Assembly (NCBI GenBank): GCA_964195545.1
Contig: CAXMQQ010000084.1
Location: 30,059 to 94,058, forward strand
Source: JAHEEL01 sp964195545
GTDB taxonomy: Bacteria > Actinomycetota > Acidimicrobiia > Spongiisociales > UBA5794
DNA: 64,000 nucleotides
Direction: 5' to 3'
Below, piece by piece: positions 7,191-16,274 of this stretch; the first letter of the stretch is position 1; every line of letters begins with the position of its first letter. The translations under genes were made by a program, and so were the position numbers. The notes under the pieces are model-generated. The model saw only the letters and a program-made list of their open reading frames with translations. It was not told the DNA's origin and made no database searches.

Positions 7191-8195
7191 CTACCCGTCG
7201 GCCAGGGCTGAGCAGATCGTTTCCGTCATCAGCCGTGCGACCACGTACGGATCGGCGTTCGCGTTCGGGCGACGATCCTCGATGTAGCCCTTCTGATCCC
7301 TGGCGGTCTGCCACGGGATCCTCACGGAGGCACCCCGGTTCGACACGCCGTACGAATACTCGGTCCACGGCGCCGTCTCGTGAAGACCCGTGAGCCGTCG
7401 TTGGATGCCAGCTCCGTAGCTCTCGACGTGCTCGTCGGCCCTCGTGCCGAGCGCCTCGCACGCAGCGATGATCGGATCGTATGACTCGCGCATCGCCGCG
7501 GTAGAGAAGTTGGCGTGCATCCCCGCCCCGTTCCAATCGCCCTCAACGGGCTTCGGGTTGAGGTGAGCGGAGATGTCCTGGTCCTCGGCAAGTCGGTATA
7601 GGAGCCACCGCGCCATCCACAGATGGTCGCCGACCGCTACCGGATCGAGTGGCCCGATCTGGAACTCCCACTGTCCGATCATCACCTCGGCGTTGGTGCC
7701 GGAGATCTCGAGTCCGGCCTCCATGCATGCCACCGTATGGTTCTCGACGACGTCGCGTCCCCAGATCTCGTCGGCGCCGACGCCGCAGTAGTACCCGCCC
7801 TGCGGTGCGGGGAAGCCGCCGATCGGCCAACCGTGCGGACGACCATCCTTGAAGAACGTGTACTCCTGCTCGAGGCCGAACCAGGGCTCCTGGTCCTTGT
7901 ACTGCTCATAGACCTCGGCACAGGCTGCCCTCGTATTCGATGGATGGGACTCCATGTCCGGGGTGAGCACCTCACACATCACGAGTAGGTTGTCGCCGCC
8001 CCGGATCGGGTCCGGTCGCACAAGGACGGGCCGGAGAACGCAGTCCGATAGCTCTCCCGGAGCTTGTTCTGTGCTCGACCCGTCGAAGCCCCACAGCGGC
8101 GGCTCCTGTCCGGACTCGACGACCTTGGTCTTCGATCGAATGTACGACGTCGGCTTTCGACCGTCGATCCAGATGTATTCAGCTCGGTACGGCAT
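7191..8195 (-). CDS. glnII: Glutamine synthetase, type II (eukaryote-like)
   Basis: 334 residues, the length of GSII rather than the roughly 470 of GSI. It makes glutamine from glutamate, ammonia and ATP. Visible motifs are WGFDGSSTEQA, PWFGLEQEYTFF with metal-binding Glu residues, NPKPVEGDWNGAGMHANFS (ammonia/glutamate site) and RGASVRIPWQTA near the C-terminus. GSII occurs in Streptomyces, Frankia and rhizobia alongside GSI. The ATG at 8195 has a strong GGAGGGG site; an upstream in-frame start at 8240 has no support. Monocistronic. Confidence 0.92.
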   Translation of the reverse strand: MPYRAEYIWIDGRKPTSYIRSKTKVVESGQEPPLWGFDGSSTEQAPGELSDCVLRPVLVRPDPIRGGDNLLVMCEVLTPDMESHPSNTRAACAEVYEQYKDQEPWFGLEQEYTFFKDGRPHGWPIGGFPAPQGGYYCGVGADEIWGRDVVENHTVACMEAGLEISGTNAEVMIGQWEFQIGPLDPVAVGDHLWMARWLLYRLAEDQDISAHLNPKPVEGDWNGAGMHANFSTAAMRESYDPIIAACEALGTRADEHVESYGAGIQRRLTGLHETAPWTEYSYGVSNRGASVRIPWQTARDQKGYIEDRRPNANADPYVVARLMTETICSALADG

Positions 8196-8274
8196 TGCCC
8201 CTCCAGTGATCCAGCGTGGTTGGCAACGAGAATGCCACATCCCCCGCGGCTCCGCACGAATCCTTTTGAACGGC

Positions 8275-9093
8275 TTACTTCGCCGCCCGATCCGTGAAAC
8301 GGCGACCGAGCAGGATCGGTACCCCCTGCAGCGCTGCGAACGCGCCGGTGACCAGCACCACGACCAGCATCATCAGCCACCGCTGCCATTGCAGATCGTC
8401 GCGAATCGCTGTCACGACCGCGGCCGCATCCCCTGCAGTCGCTGCATATGAGTCGAGCAACAGTTCCGCCTCTTCCATCTGGCTCTGGAGTTCCGCAAGA
8501 TCTTCGGCGATCTCAACGGTCGCAACGCCGAAGTCCTCGAAATCGGATGCAAGGGACGCCAACGGTATGGCCTGCGCTCGCAACTCGTCCGGCAACTCGT
8601 CGATCGCGTCCGTGAGCTCGGCGACGGCCTCATCGAACGGCACTTCCGGGTCGTAGTCGACACCGACGAAGCTGAGCACGCGCAAGGCGTTGTCGATGAT
8701 CTCGGCTGTGGTCTCGATCGCCGGCATCGCGTCGACGACGGCATCGAGGGCATCAGGGACGTCCACGGCCACGACCACTGCCGTATCCGCTATCACCGCC
8801 GCAGCATCCTCGAATGTCTCCGCTGCCAGCTCTGCCGAAGGTGCGAGCGTGTCGAAGGACTCGCTCACGATCCCGAGCGTCTCCGCGGCAAGAGCGACCG
8901 TCTCATCGGCCGTCTGGACAGCCTCGACCGTAACGGCAAGGGACTGGTCAGCGGATCGGGTCAGGGTCACCACGACCGCGATCCCGAGGACCCCGGCGAT
9001 CAGGGACGCGACCAGACCCCCGATCCCAAGGATCGTGAACAGCCGTCCGAGCCGCCGATCGTCTCCGGCGAGTGTCGCGAGGCTCTCGCTCAT
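8275..9093 (-). CDS. Two-TM membrane protein with helical extracytoplasmic domain
   Basis: 272 residues. One hydrophobic segment lies at about 20-45 (TILGIGGLVASLIAGVLGI) and a second near 240-262 (WLMMLVVVLVTGAFAAL). Between them are about 190 acidic, Ala/Val/Thr-rich residues with heptad character, resembling the periplasmic helical bundles of chemoreceptors, but no HAMP or signalling domain follows. Function unknown. Its ATG overlaps the stop of the aldehyde dehydrogenase by four bases, so the two are coupled. Confidence 0.6.
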   Translation of the reverse strand: MSESLATLAGDDRRLGRLFTILGIGGLVASLIAGVLGIAVVVTLTRSADQSLAVTVEAVQTADETVALAAETLGIVSESFDTLAPSAELAAETFEDAAAVIADTAVVVAVDVPDALDAVVDAMPAIETTAEIIDNALRVLSFVGVDYDPEVPFDEAVAELTDAIDELPDELRAQAIPLASLASDFEDFGVATVEIAEDLAELQSQMEEAELLLDSYAATAGDAAAVVTAIRDDLQWQRWLMMLVVVLVTGAFAALQGVPILLGRRFTDRAAK

Positions 9094-10604
9094 CCGAATT
9101 CGATGCCCTGCGCCAGCGGGAGCTCACCGGACCAGTTGATGGTGACCGTCTGCCTGCGCATGTAGGCCTTCCAGGCATCGGAACCGGACTCCCGTCCACC
9201 GCCGGTCTCCTTCTCGCCGCCGAAGGCACCGCCGATCTCAGCACCGGACGTCCCGATGTTGATGTTGGCGATACCGCAGTCGGACCCCATGGGCGAGAGG
9301 AACGTCTCGCCCGCTTGCACCGAGTCGGTGAAGATCGCCGACGACAGCCCCTGTGCGACACCGTTGTTGATCTTGATTGCCTCTTCGACGGTGTCGAACT
9401 CGATCAGATACAGGATCGGAGCGAACGTCTCGATCTGCAGAATCGGTGCGTCGATCGGCATCTTGATGATCGTCGGCTCAACGTAGTAGCCGGGACCGTC
9501 GATGACCTCGCCTCCGTAGAGCAGTTCTCCGCCCTGTTCCTGTGCGATGCCGACGGCTGCCGAGAAGTTCGAGACCGCGATCTCGTCGACGAGCGGGCCC
9601 ATGAGGTTCGCGTCGTCGAGCGGGTCGCCGATCTTCACGGTCGCGTACGCCGAGACGAGGCGTCGCGCGATCTCATCTGAGACACCTCGTTGCACGATGA
9701 GCCGGCGTAGCGAGGTGCAACGTTGTCCCGCCGTCCCGACGGCGGCGAAGACTGCCGCTCTCGTTGCCAGGTCCGGGTCTGCGTCGTCCATGACGACCAT
9801 CGCGTTGTTCCCGCCGAGTTCAAGGAGCGACCGACCGAGCCGCTTCGCGACGGCAACACCGACCTTCTCACCCATCCCACACGATCCGGTCGCCGAGATG
9901 AGCGGCACCCGCCGGTCGTTGATCATGATGTCACCGACCTCGGCTCCGGAGCCAACGATCAGATTGAACACCCCCTCGAAGCCTGAGCCTTCCATCGCCC
10001 GGGCTGCGAGTTTGGACGTTGCCACAGCGGTGAGTGGCGTCTTCGAGGATGGTTTCCAGATAAGCGTGTCTCCTCCGACGGCGGCGATCATCGCGTTCCA
10101 CGCCCAGACGGCTACCGGGAAGTTGAACGACGTGATAATCCCCACCGGGCCGAGCGGCTGCCATTGCTCGTACATGCGGTGGCGGGGTCGCTCCGAAGCG
10201 ATGGTGAGTCCGTAGAGCTGTCGGGAGAGGCCGACGGCGAAGTCGGTGATGTCGATCATCTCCTGGACTTCGCCCTCACCCTCGGCCTTGATCTTGCCCA
10301 TTTCGAGCGCAACGAGCGCGCCGAGCGGTTCTTGGTACTCACGCAGCAGATCGCCGATCACGCGAACGAACTTGCCGCGCTCGGGCGCAGGGAGCATGCG
10401 CCACTCCTCGAAGGTGTTCGTCGCAGTCGCGACGACCCTTTCGTAGTCGGCGATGTCGGCACGCTTCACTGCGCCAATTCGATCGCCCGTGGCAGGGTTC
10501 TCGACGTCGAGTTCGGTGCCGCCGGTCTCGAGCCACTCACCGGCATACCCGCCCGAACTGACGTCGTCGAGATCAAGTGCGGCGAAGATGGAATCACGGT
10601 TCAC
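9090..10604 (-). CDS. Aldehyde dehydrogenase, ALDH7/AmaB type
   Basis: 504 residues. The general-base Glu lies in LELGGNNAMVV and the nucleophile Cys in GTAGQRCTSLRR. SFNFPVAVWAWNAM and KPSSKTPLTA form the NAD site. The overall pattern is close to ALDH7 (antiquitin, L-aminoadipate-semialdehyde/piperideine-6-carboxylate dehydrogenase), which acts in lysine catabolism. The specific substrate is inferred from the family only. Translation starts at a GTG (10604) with an AGGAGGT site eight bases upstream. First gene of a two-gene operon with the membrane protein at 8275-9093. Confidence 0.85.
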   Translation of the reverse strand: MNRDSIFAALDLDDVSSGGYAGEWLETGGTELDVENPATGDRIGAVKRADIADYERVVATATNTFEEWRMLPAPERGKFVRVIGDLLREYQEPLGALVALEMGKIKAEGEGEVQEMIDITDFAVGLSRQLYGLTIASERPRHRMYEQWQPLGPVGIITSFNFPVAVWAWNAMIAAVGGDTLIWKPSSKTPLTAVATSKLAARAMEGSGFEGVFNLIVGSGAEVGDIMINDRRVPLISATGSCGMGEKVGVAVAKRLGRSLLELGGNNAMVVMDDADPDLATRAAVFAAVGTAGQRCTSLRRLIVQRGVSDEIARRLVSAYATVKIGDPLDDANLMGPLVDEIAVSNFSAAVGIAQEQGGELLYGGEVIDGPGYYVEPTIIKMPIDAPILQIETFAPILYLIEFDTVEEAIKINNGVAQGLSSAIFTDSVQAGETFLSPMGSDCGIANINIGTSGAEIGGAFGGEKETGGGRESGSDAWKAYMRRQTVTINWSGELPLAQGIEFG

Positions 10605-10782
10605 GGTCGGACCTCCTAGTGGGAACGCTCGATAGCTGAACGGTAGTAGTGCCGGGCGATCGGCGATCGGTGTCGATCATCGCTACTGCGCAATCTGCCG
10701 GGCGACTGATCGCGCATGCTTGACTGGAGATCGGGTCAGATGAACCGCCGCCGGTCGTCCTCAAACCCGAAAGGACCCGCCA

Positions 10783-12117
10783 ATGGACAAGACACTCACT
10801 ACGGATGACATTGCCCGGATAGCCGAGGAGGCATACGTCTTCTGTTTCCCGATGCTGATGGGCTACCGCTATGGGTTCGCGACCTTCTTCGCCCCGTCGC
10901 TTCCGTCGTACCGGGGACCTGTCAATGAGATGCATGGGGACGTCGCGACGCTCGATCACACGTTCAGGGACGTCATCACACCGAACGCGGACACGCCCTA
11001 TTCGATGGCCGTCCTCGACCTACGCGCCGAACCGGCCGTCCTCAACGTTCCCGACGTCCCGAGTCGGTACTACGTCATGCAGTTCGAAGACCTCTACGGC
11101 ACAAACCCCCACTACGTAGGTTCCCGCGAGACCGGATCTCATGCCGGCACGTATCTAGCCGTGGGACCGCGATGGACGGGCACGATTCCGGGCGGTTTCA
11201 CCGACGTACTTCGCTTCGAGACTGACCTGGTGTTCATCATTGGTCGGACACAACTCCTCGGACCAGACGACGTCGATGACGTGGGCGCAGTCATGAATGG
11301 CTACCGACTTGAGGGGCTCTCAGAACATCTTCGCAACGAACCTGTCGAGGCAGACTCCTTCGAGTGGCCCGTGTGGGACGACGCTGCGTCTCGGGATGAG
11401 CGGTTCATCGGATACGTCAATCGCCTGCTCGAGTGGTGCCAGCCGCCGCACCCGGCCGAGGTCGAGTTGATGGAACGGTTCTCACTGATCGGAATCGGGG
11501 CAGGAATGCCATTCGACACGGCACTGCTCGATGACGAGACCCGCAATGCGATTCTCGCAGGTGTGGGTGCTGCCCGGGATGCGATCGCATCCAAGGCCTC
11601 GAATCTCGGGGGGAAGATCAACGGCTGGGCGGCCGTCGAAGCGCTCGGCAGCCGCGAGTTCTTCGCGGGCGACTATCTGCTGCGAGCCGCGGGTGCCATG
11701 GCGGGATGGGGTGGGAACGACAGAATCGAGGCGGTCTATCCGCTGACCCGGGAAGACAGTGACGGGCGGTCGCTCGATGGTGATCACCAGTACCGGCTCA
11801 CCTTCTCAAAGTCACCCCCGGCCAAGGCGTTCTGGTCGGTCACGATGTACGACACCTCGTACGACGGCGTCGCGGGCTACCTGGTGGACAACCCGATTGG
11901 GCGCTACCTGATCAACTCGACCACGCCGGGACTCGTCCACGGCGATGACGGTTCTCTCACCATCTTCATCCAGCGAGACGAGCCCGAGACGACCGAAGGC
12001 AGAGCCAACTGGCTCCCCTCACCGGAGGGGCAGCTATATCTCGCGATGCGAATCTACTGGCCCGAGGATGCGGCTCTCAACGGCACGTGGAGACCACCAC
12101 CGATCGTGCGGTTGTAG
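10783..12117 (+). CDS. DUF1254/DUF1214 domain protein
   Basis: 444 residues. The N-terminal DUF1254 part shows EEAYVFCFPMLMGYR and ITPNADTPYSMAVLDLRAEP. The C-terminal DUF1214 part shows FWSVTMYDTSYDGVAG and ends LAMRIYWPEDAALNGTWRPP. These two domains usually occur together. The biochemical function of the family is poorly defined. There is no signal peptide, although many relatives are secreted. The start ATG at 10783 is preceded by an AAAGGA site. Single gene, convergent with ridA. Confidence 0.85.
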   Translation: MDKTLTTDDIARIAEEAYVFCFPMLMGYRYGFATFFAPSLPSYRGPVNEMHGDVATLDHTFRDVITPNADTPYSMAVLDLRAEPAVLNVPDVPSRYYVMQFEDLYGTNPHYVGSRETGSHAGTYLAVGPRWTGTIPGGFTDVLRFETDLVFIIGRTQLLGPDDVDDVGAVMNGYRLEGLSEHLRNEPVEADSFEWPVWDDAASRDERFIGYVNRLLEWCQPPHPAEVELMERFSLIGIGAGMPFDTALLDDETRNAILAGVGAARDAIASKASNLGGKINGWAAVEALGSREFFAGDYLLRAAGAMAGWGGNDRIEAVYPLTREDSDGRSLDGDHQYRLTFSKSPPAKAFWSVTMYDTSYDGVAGYLVDNPIGRYLINSTTPGLVHGDDGSLTIFIQRDEPETTEGRANWLPSPEGQLYLAMRIYWPEDAALNGTWRPPPIVRL

Positions 12118-12121
12118 CGAT

Positions 12122-12502
12122 TCAGCGCACGGCGATCGTCTCGATCTCGACGACGAAGCCACCGGGGAGAGCCGAGACTTCAACCGTCGAACGTGCCGGC
12201 CTCGCATCGCCGACGTATTCGCCGTACACGGCGTTCACGGCTGCGAAATCGTTCATGTCGGTGACGAAGATCGTCGTCTTGACAATGTCGTCGTAGCTGA
12301 GCCCGACGTCGCCGAGGACCGCACCGATGTTGCGCATCACCCGCACCGTCTGTTCGGTCACGCCGCCATCAACAGCGGTGCCCGTAGCCGGGTCGATGCC
12401 GACCATACCGGACACGAAGACGAGCCCTTGTGCTTCGGTGATGATGCTGTACGGACCGAGTGGCTTGGGCCCGCTCGGTGCATCGTGAATCTGCTTCGGC
12501 AT
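12122..12502 (-). CDS. ridA: RidA family deaminase
   Basis: 126 residues of the RidA/YjgF/UK114 family, trimeric enzymes that hydrolyse reactive 2-aminoacrylate and other imines. SIITEAQGLVFVSGMVGIDP, IVKTTIFVTDMNDFAAVN and the substrate-binding Arg in ARPARSTVEV are present, followed by VEIETIAV. The ATG at 12502 is preceded by a GGGAGG ribosome-binding site that is part of a small CTCCCG/CGGGAG hairpin. Single gene. Confidence 0.9.
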   Translation of the reverse strand: MPKQIHDAPSGPKPLGPYSIITEAQGLVFVSGMVGIDPATGTAVDGGVTEQTVRVMRNIGAVLGDVGLSYDDIVKTTIFVTDMNDFAAVNAVYGEYVGDARPARSTVEVSALPGGFVVEIETIAVR

Positions 12503-12544
12503 GGTGCCTCCCGGCTCGCTCGGGAGACAGTCTATGAAGGTGCT

Positions 12545-12886
12545 CTAGCCGCGTTTCCCACAAGTGCAGGAGTGGCCTGTTTGGTTCGGATTGTCGATTG
12601 CAAAACCCGAACCCTGGAGACCATCGTCCTTGAAATCGATCGTGGCGCCGGCGACATGGCCGACGCTCGATTCGTCGATCAAGACCTTGAATGTTCCGGC
12701 GTCGACGACGGAGTCGGTCTCCGTGACGTCAGCATCGAAGTACATGTCGTACTTGTAGCCAGAGCAGCCTGCCGGCATGGCTTCGAGCCGAAGTGCGAGT
12801 GCTGTGTTGCCTTCGTCTCTGAGCAGTTCCCGTACCTTGTCGATGGCAGCATCGGTGAGTGCCACCGGGGTCATTTCGAGCGTCAT
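12545..12886 (-). CDS. A-type Fe-S carrier (IscA/SufA/ErpA family)
   Basis: 113 residues of the HesB/IscA fold. The three cluster-binding cysteines are in AGCSGYKYDM and the C-terminal SCTCG pair. LTDAAIDKVRELL at the N-terminus and FKVLIDESS in the middle are typical. It carries clusters from the SUF/ISC scaffold to apoproteins. The ATG at 12886 has a GGAGGAGG site, and TAGAAT at 12919-12924 could serve as its -10 box. It is divergent from the Mrp gene, another Fe-S factor. Confidence 0.88.
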   Translation of the reverse strand: MTLEMTPVALTDAAIDKVRELLRDEGNTALALRLEAMPAGCSGYKYDMYFDADVTETDSVVDAGTFKVLIDESSVGHVAGATIDFKDDGLQGSGFAIDNPNQTGHSCTCGKRG

Positions 12887-12918
12887 TGAACGTTGCCTCC
12901 TCCGCTTGTCGCAATTCG

Positions 12919-12924
12919 ATTCTA
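12919..12924 (-). promoter_or_regulatory. -10 box candidate of the A-type carrier gene
   Basis: TAGAAT on the minus strand, giving a short leader that carries the GGAGGAGG site. Confidence 0.35.
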
Positions 12925-12963
12925 ACTACTACCGCGGTGTTGGGAATAGGCAATTCTTGGAGA

Positions 12964-12969
12964 TAGCAT
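12964..12969 (+). promoter_or_regulatory. -10 box of mrp (leaderless type)
   Basis: TAGCAT, seven bases before the GTG at 12977. Confidence 0.5.
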
Positions 12970-12976
12970 CGGCCGG

Positions 12977-14113
12977 GTGACGACACGAGACGACATCGAG
13001 GCGGCGCTTCGAGGTGTGATCGACCCCGAACTGAACGCCGACATCATGGAACTCGGCATGGTGGGCGACATCACCGTCGATGGGCCCCATGTGTCTATCG
13101 GCGTCGCTCTCACGATTGCTGCGTGTCCAATGCGCGACCAGATCGAGAACGATGTTGTGCGCAAGGTCACTGCCATTCCGGGCATCGAAGCCGTCTCGGT
13201 CAACGTGACAGCGATGAACGGCAAGCAGCGATCAGAACTGATGGGCAAGGTCAGGTTGCGTGCTCGAGAGAGTGCCGAGCCGACGATGATCAGTCCACAG
13301 ACCCGCGTCATCGCGGTCTCGAGCGGCAAGGGTGGAGTCGGGAAGTCGTCGCTCAGCGTGAACCTCGCTCTTGCGATATCGGCGCGCGGGCACAGCACGG
13401 GTCTCCTCGATGCTGACATCTGGGGTTTCTCGGTTCCGAGGATGCTTGCCTCCGTAGACGCTCGCCTTGAAGCCGGCGCCGACCGCAAGATCCGTCCGCT
13501 CCTAGTCGCCGGGCTTGAAGTCGTCTCCACGGGCCTCATGATCGACGACGAAGACACCGCCCTCATGTGGCGTGGCCTGATGCTGTCGAAAGCCCTCGAG
13601 CAGTTCCTGACCGACGTCGCATGGAGCCCCGACCTCGGGTATCTCATCATCGACATGCCTCCCGGCACCGGTGACGTGCAGATGGCGCTTTCGCGTATGC
13701 TCCCGCAGGCTGAGATGGTGGTCGTGACGACCCCGCAGCGAGCCGCACAGAAGGTTGCCGCGCGGGTCGCAGACATGGCCCGTCGATCCCACATGCCCGT
13801 CGTCGGTGTCATCGAGAACATGGCCGGTTTCACGACGGAAGACGGACGCCACTACGACCTGTTCGGCGTCGGTGGCGGTTCAGAACTAGCTGATCAACTC
13901 GGCGTCCCACTCCTCGGACAGATCCCGCTGGATCCGAACGTTGTGAACGGCGGCGACGAAGGTCGCCCTGTCGTCACCGCGGATCCTGGCGGCCCCGCCG
14001 GCACGGTGATCCACTCGGTCGCCGATCGATTGTTGGAGTTGGTCCCTCCAGCTGCCGCCGACACCTGCACGGCTCGCATCGCCGTCCTCGAGGAGCAATT
14101 GGCTGGGATGTAG
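12977..14113 (+). CDS. mrp: Mrp/ApbC-type P-loop ATPase, Fe-S cluster carrier
   Basis: 378 residues. The N-terminal MIP18/DUF59 domain (IEAALRGVIDPELNADIMELGMV) is followed by a MinD-like ATPase with the deviant Walker A SSGKGGVGKSS (115-125), a DADIWGFSVPRML loop and IIDMPPGTGDVQ. The CxxC found in E. coli ApbC after ENM is absent here: the protein reads ENMAGFTTEDGRHYDLFG. A GTG start is fixed by TAGCAT seven bases upstream. Divergent from the A-type carrier gene, which fits a shared role in Fe-S delivery. Confidence 0.88.
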   Translation: MTTRDDIEAALRGVIDPELNADIMELGMVGDITVDGPHVSIGVALTIAACPMRDQIENDVVRKVTAIPGIEAVSVNVTAMNGKQRSELMGKVRLRARESAEPTMISPQTRVIAVSSGKGGVGKSSLSVNLALAISARGHSTGLLDADIWGFSVPRMLASVDARLEAGADRKIRPLLVAGLEVVSTGLMIDDEDTALMWRGLMLSKALEQFLTDVAWSPDLGYLIIDMPPGTGDVQMALSRMLPQAEMVVVTTPQRAAQKVAARVADMARRSHMPVVGVIENMAGFTTEDGRHYDLFGVGGGSELADQLGVPLLGQIPLDPNVVNGGDEGRPVVTADPGGPAGTVIHSVADRLLELVPPAAADTCTARIAVLEEQLAGM

Positions 14114-14154
14114 ACGGCGATCAACGAACGGCCGACGACCTCACCGCGGCTTCG

Positions 14155-15495
14155 TTATCGGCAGATGTCGTTCACGATCGTGTAGGGGTTCGCCCAGTCG
14201 CCGCCGCCGGGCTGCCACCCGAGGTGGAGATGTGGGATCCATGACGGCGAGTTGCCGGTCGTGCCCACGTATCCGACCAGATCGCCGGCCGACACGCTCT
14301 GACCGCCGGCCAGTCCATCGGCAAAGGCATCGAGATGGGCGTAGTAGTACACGTCTCCCGAGTTCCCCAGCAGGTAGATAGAGAGCCCGCCGAGCGTGCT
14401 GTTCGACAGGCGGTAGATCCGTCCCGTCTCCATAGCGACGAGCGGTGTCCCCAGCGAAGCCGACATGTCGACACCCTTGTGCGTCCTCCCGCCTGACCGG
14501 GGTGCGCCCCACGTGTCCGAGAAGGACACAGCCCCATCGACTGGACATGCCAGTCCTGAGGTCGATCGCTCCGGCGGAATCGTGGTCGTCGTCGGAGCGA
14601 CCGTGGTGGTCGTCGTCGAGGGTTCCGTGGTACCGGTTGCGCCATCATCCGTTGCGAGGGTGGTGGTTGTTGTTGTGGTCGACGTGGTTGTGGTCGACGT
14701 GGTTGTGGTCGACGTGGTTGTGGTCGATGCCGGAGTCTCCGGATTCGTGGTCGTCGTTGTCGTTGTCGTTGGGGCGATCGTTGTCGAGGTCGCTGCGGCA
14801 GCAGCTTCAGCGGCAGCAGCTTCAGCTTCCTCTGCCTCCTTGCGCTTTCTCGCTTCCTCGAGTTCGCGTAGGCGCTTCTCCTCTGCCTCGCGTTGCTTCC
14901 GTTCCTCTTCCTGGCGCTGCCAGGTGGCCTGCAACTCCTGGTACTCCGAGTTCGCTGCATCGAGTTCATCCAACATCTGTGCTGCGATGGCTTCAATCTC
15001 TGTTACGAGATCACGTTGCAGCGCGAGCGCTTCGTCGAGTTCCTGTACTTGACGGCGATACTCGGCTTCTACGGCCACCCACTCGTCAACGACCCGCAAG
15101 TCATGGTTGCTTGCGACATCGAGGTACGTCCCGCGAATAGGAATGTCGGAGAATGCGGCCGAGCCGAGCACCGTCGAGACGGCACCGTCGGAACCAGCCG
15201 TCATGTAGAGCTCACGAACGACGTCTTCCGCCGTCACGCGAAGAACGGCAAGGCGCTGCTCGGTCTCCGTGACCTGACTGGCGAGGCCGTGGAGACTCTC
15301 TCGAATCTGGATCTCTTCTGCGACGGAGGCTTCGTAGCGGATGTCGGTCGCCTCGAGCGAAGCGGAGAGTTCGGCGTTCCGATGCCGCGCAGCGTCGAGA
15401 TCGTCCGGCGTGACCTTCGTCTCCTCCGCAGCGAGTGCAGGCGCGGCCAATCCGAGCAGCAAGAGAGCAATGAGGGCGAGTCTTCGTTTCTTCAT
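14155..15495 (-). CDS. Secreted M23 peptidoglycan endopeptidase with coiled coil
   Basis: 446 residues: signal peptide (MKKRRLALIALLLLGLAAPALA), a long coiled coil at about 30-235 (several heptad helices ending in a Lys/Glu/Arg-rich rod), a Thr-rich linker at about 245-320, then a LytM/M23 domain. The zinc-site residues are visible in GRTHKGVDMSA and PHLHLGW. EnvC/NlpD-like cell-wall hydrolases have this layout. The ATG at 15495 overlaps the stop of the MBL gene (ATGA). It is a paralogue of the gene at 42933, but with a much longer Thr linker. Confidence 0.88.
   Translation of the reverse strand: MKKRRLALIALLLLGLAAPALAAEETKVTPDDLDAARHRNAELSASLEATDIRYEASVAEEIQIRESLHGLASQVTETEQRLAVLRVTAEDVVRELYMTAGSDGAVSTVLGSAAFSDIPIRGTYLDVASNHDLRVVDEWVAVEAEYRRQVQELDEALALQRDLVTEIEAIAAQMLDELDAANSEYQELQATWQRQEEERKQREAEEKRLRELEEARKRKEAEEAEAAAAEAAAAATSTTIAPTTTTTTTTNPETPASTTTTSTTTTSTTTTSTTTTTTTLATDDGATGTTEPSTTTTTVAPTTTTIPPERSTSGLACPVDGAVSFSDTWGAPRSGGRTHKGVDMSASLGTPLVAMETGRIYRLSNSTLGGLSIYLLGNSGDVYYYAHLDAFADGLAGGQSVSAGDLVGYVGTTGNSPSWIPHLHLGWQPGGGDWANPYTIVNDICR
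14675..14727. repeat. 15-bp tandem repeat coding the Thr linker
   Basis: Three identical 15-base copies (GTGGTCGACGTGGTT on the plus strand, 14675-14719) and a partial fourth encode STTTT-type pentapeptides of the M23 protein. The exact copies suggest recent slippage. Confidence 0.8.
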
Positions 15496-16274
15496 CTCAC
15501 GTTCAGTTCGACCATCGTGGATGGCCCCGCTTCGCCCGCCGAGAACCATACCAACTCATCGGCGTACAGCTTGCGCAACTGAACGATCACCTGCTGCGTG
15601 GCGGCAGCTCTGAGGTCGATCGGGACGAACCCGTAGACGACGTCAACAAGGTCACCGACGGTTGATGCACCCGCCCTGATGGCCTCGACGATCTCGCGCT
15701 CTCTGGCGAGGCGGTGGTCGATGTACCCGGCGATGACGGCGCCCGCATCATCCATGGACGATCCGTGCCCGGGTTCGATCCGTCGTACTCCGAGGTCCTG
15801 AACTCGATAGAGCGACTCGAGATAGGAGCAGGCATCTTCCATGATGACGGTCGATCCGCCCATGATGTGGTCGCCGGTGAACAGACGGTCGCCGAGCCGG
15901 AAGCACAGATGATCATCGGTGTGGCCGGGGGTATGGACCGCCTCGATCGCTGCCCGCCCGACGCGAACAGCGTCGCCATCCGACATTTGAACGTCCGGAG
16001 TGAACTCCGGACCCGGCCGATTGCCATAGACCGGAACACCGAGTCGCTGCGCCAGCGGATTGGAGAGCGGAGCATGATCCGAGTGCGTATGCGTGGCGAC
16101 GACCGCAACCGGCGTGCCATCACCGATGGCATCCACGATGGCCAACAGGTGACGATCGATGACGGGACCCGGGTCGATGATGACGACCTCTCCACGATCT
16201 GCGACGAGGTAGGTATTCGTTCCGGGCCCCGTGTAGATGCCGGGGTTCGGTGCCAGGACAGTCGTGACGATCAT
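15492..16274 (-). CDS. MBL-fold metallo-hydrolase, LACTB2-like
   Basis: 260 residues. The metal-binding motif is THTHSDHAP, with further ligands in HTPGHTDDH, FTGDHIMGG and EPGHGS. The C-terminal 70 residues look like the winged-helix tail of LACTB2-type proteins. Relatives are hydrolases or single-strand nucleases; the substrate is not identifiable here. The ATG overlaps the NUDIX stop by four bases and its own stop overlaps the M23 start by four, so NUDIX, MBL and M23 form one transcript. Confidence 0.85.
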   Translation of the reverse strand: MIVTTVLAPNPGIYTGPGTNTYLVADRGEVVIIDPGPVIDRHLLAIVDAIGDGTPVAVVATHTHSDHAPLSNPLAQRLGVPVYGNRPGPEFTPDVQMSDGDAVRVGRAAIEAVHTPGHTDDHLCFRLGDRLFTGDHIMGGSTVIMEDACSYLESLYRVQDLGVRRIEPGHGSSMDDAGAVIAGYIDHRLAREREIVEAIRAGASTVGDLVDVVYGFVPIDLRAAATQQVIVQLRKLYADELVWFSAGEAGPSTMVELNVR

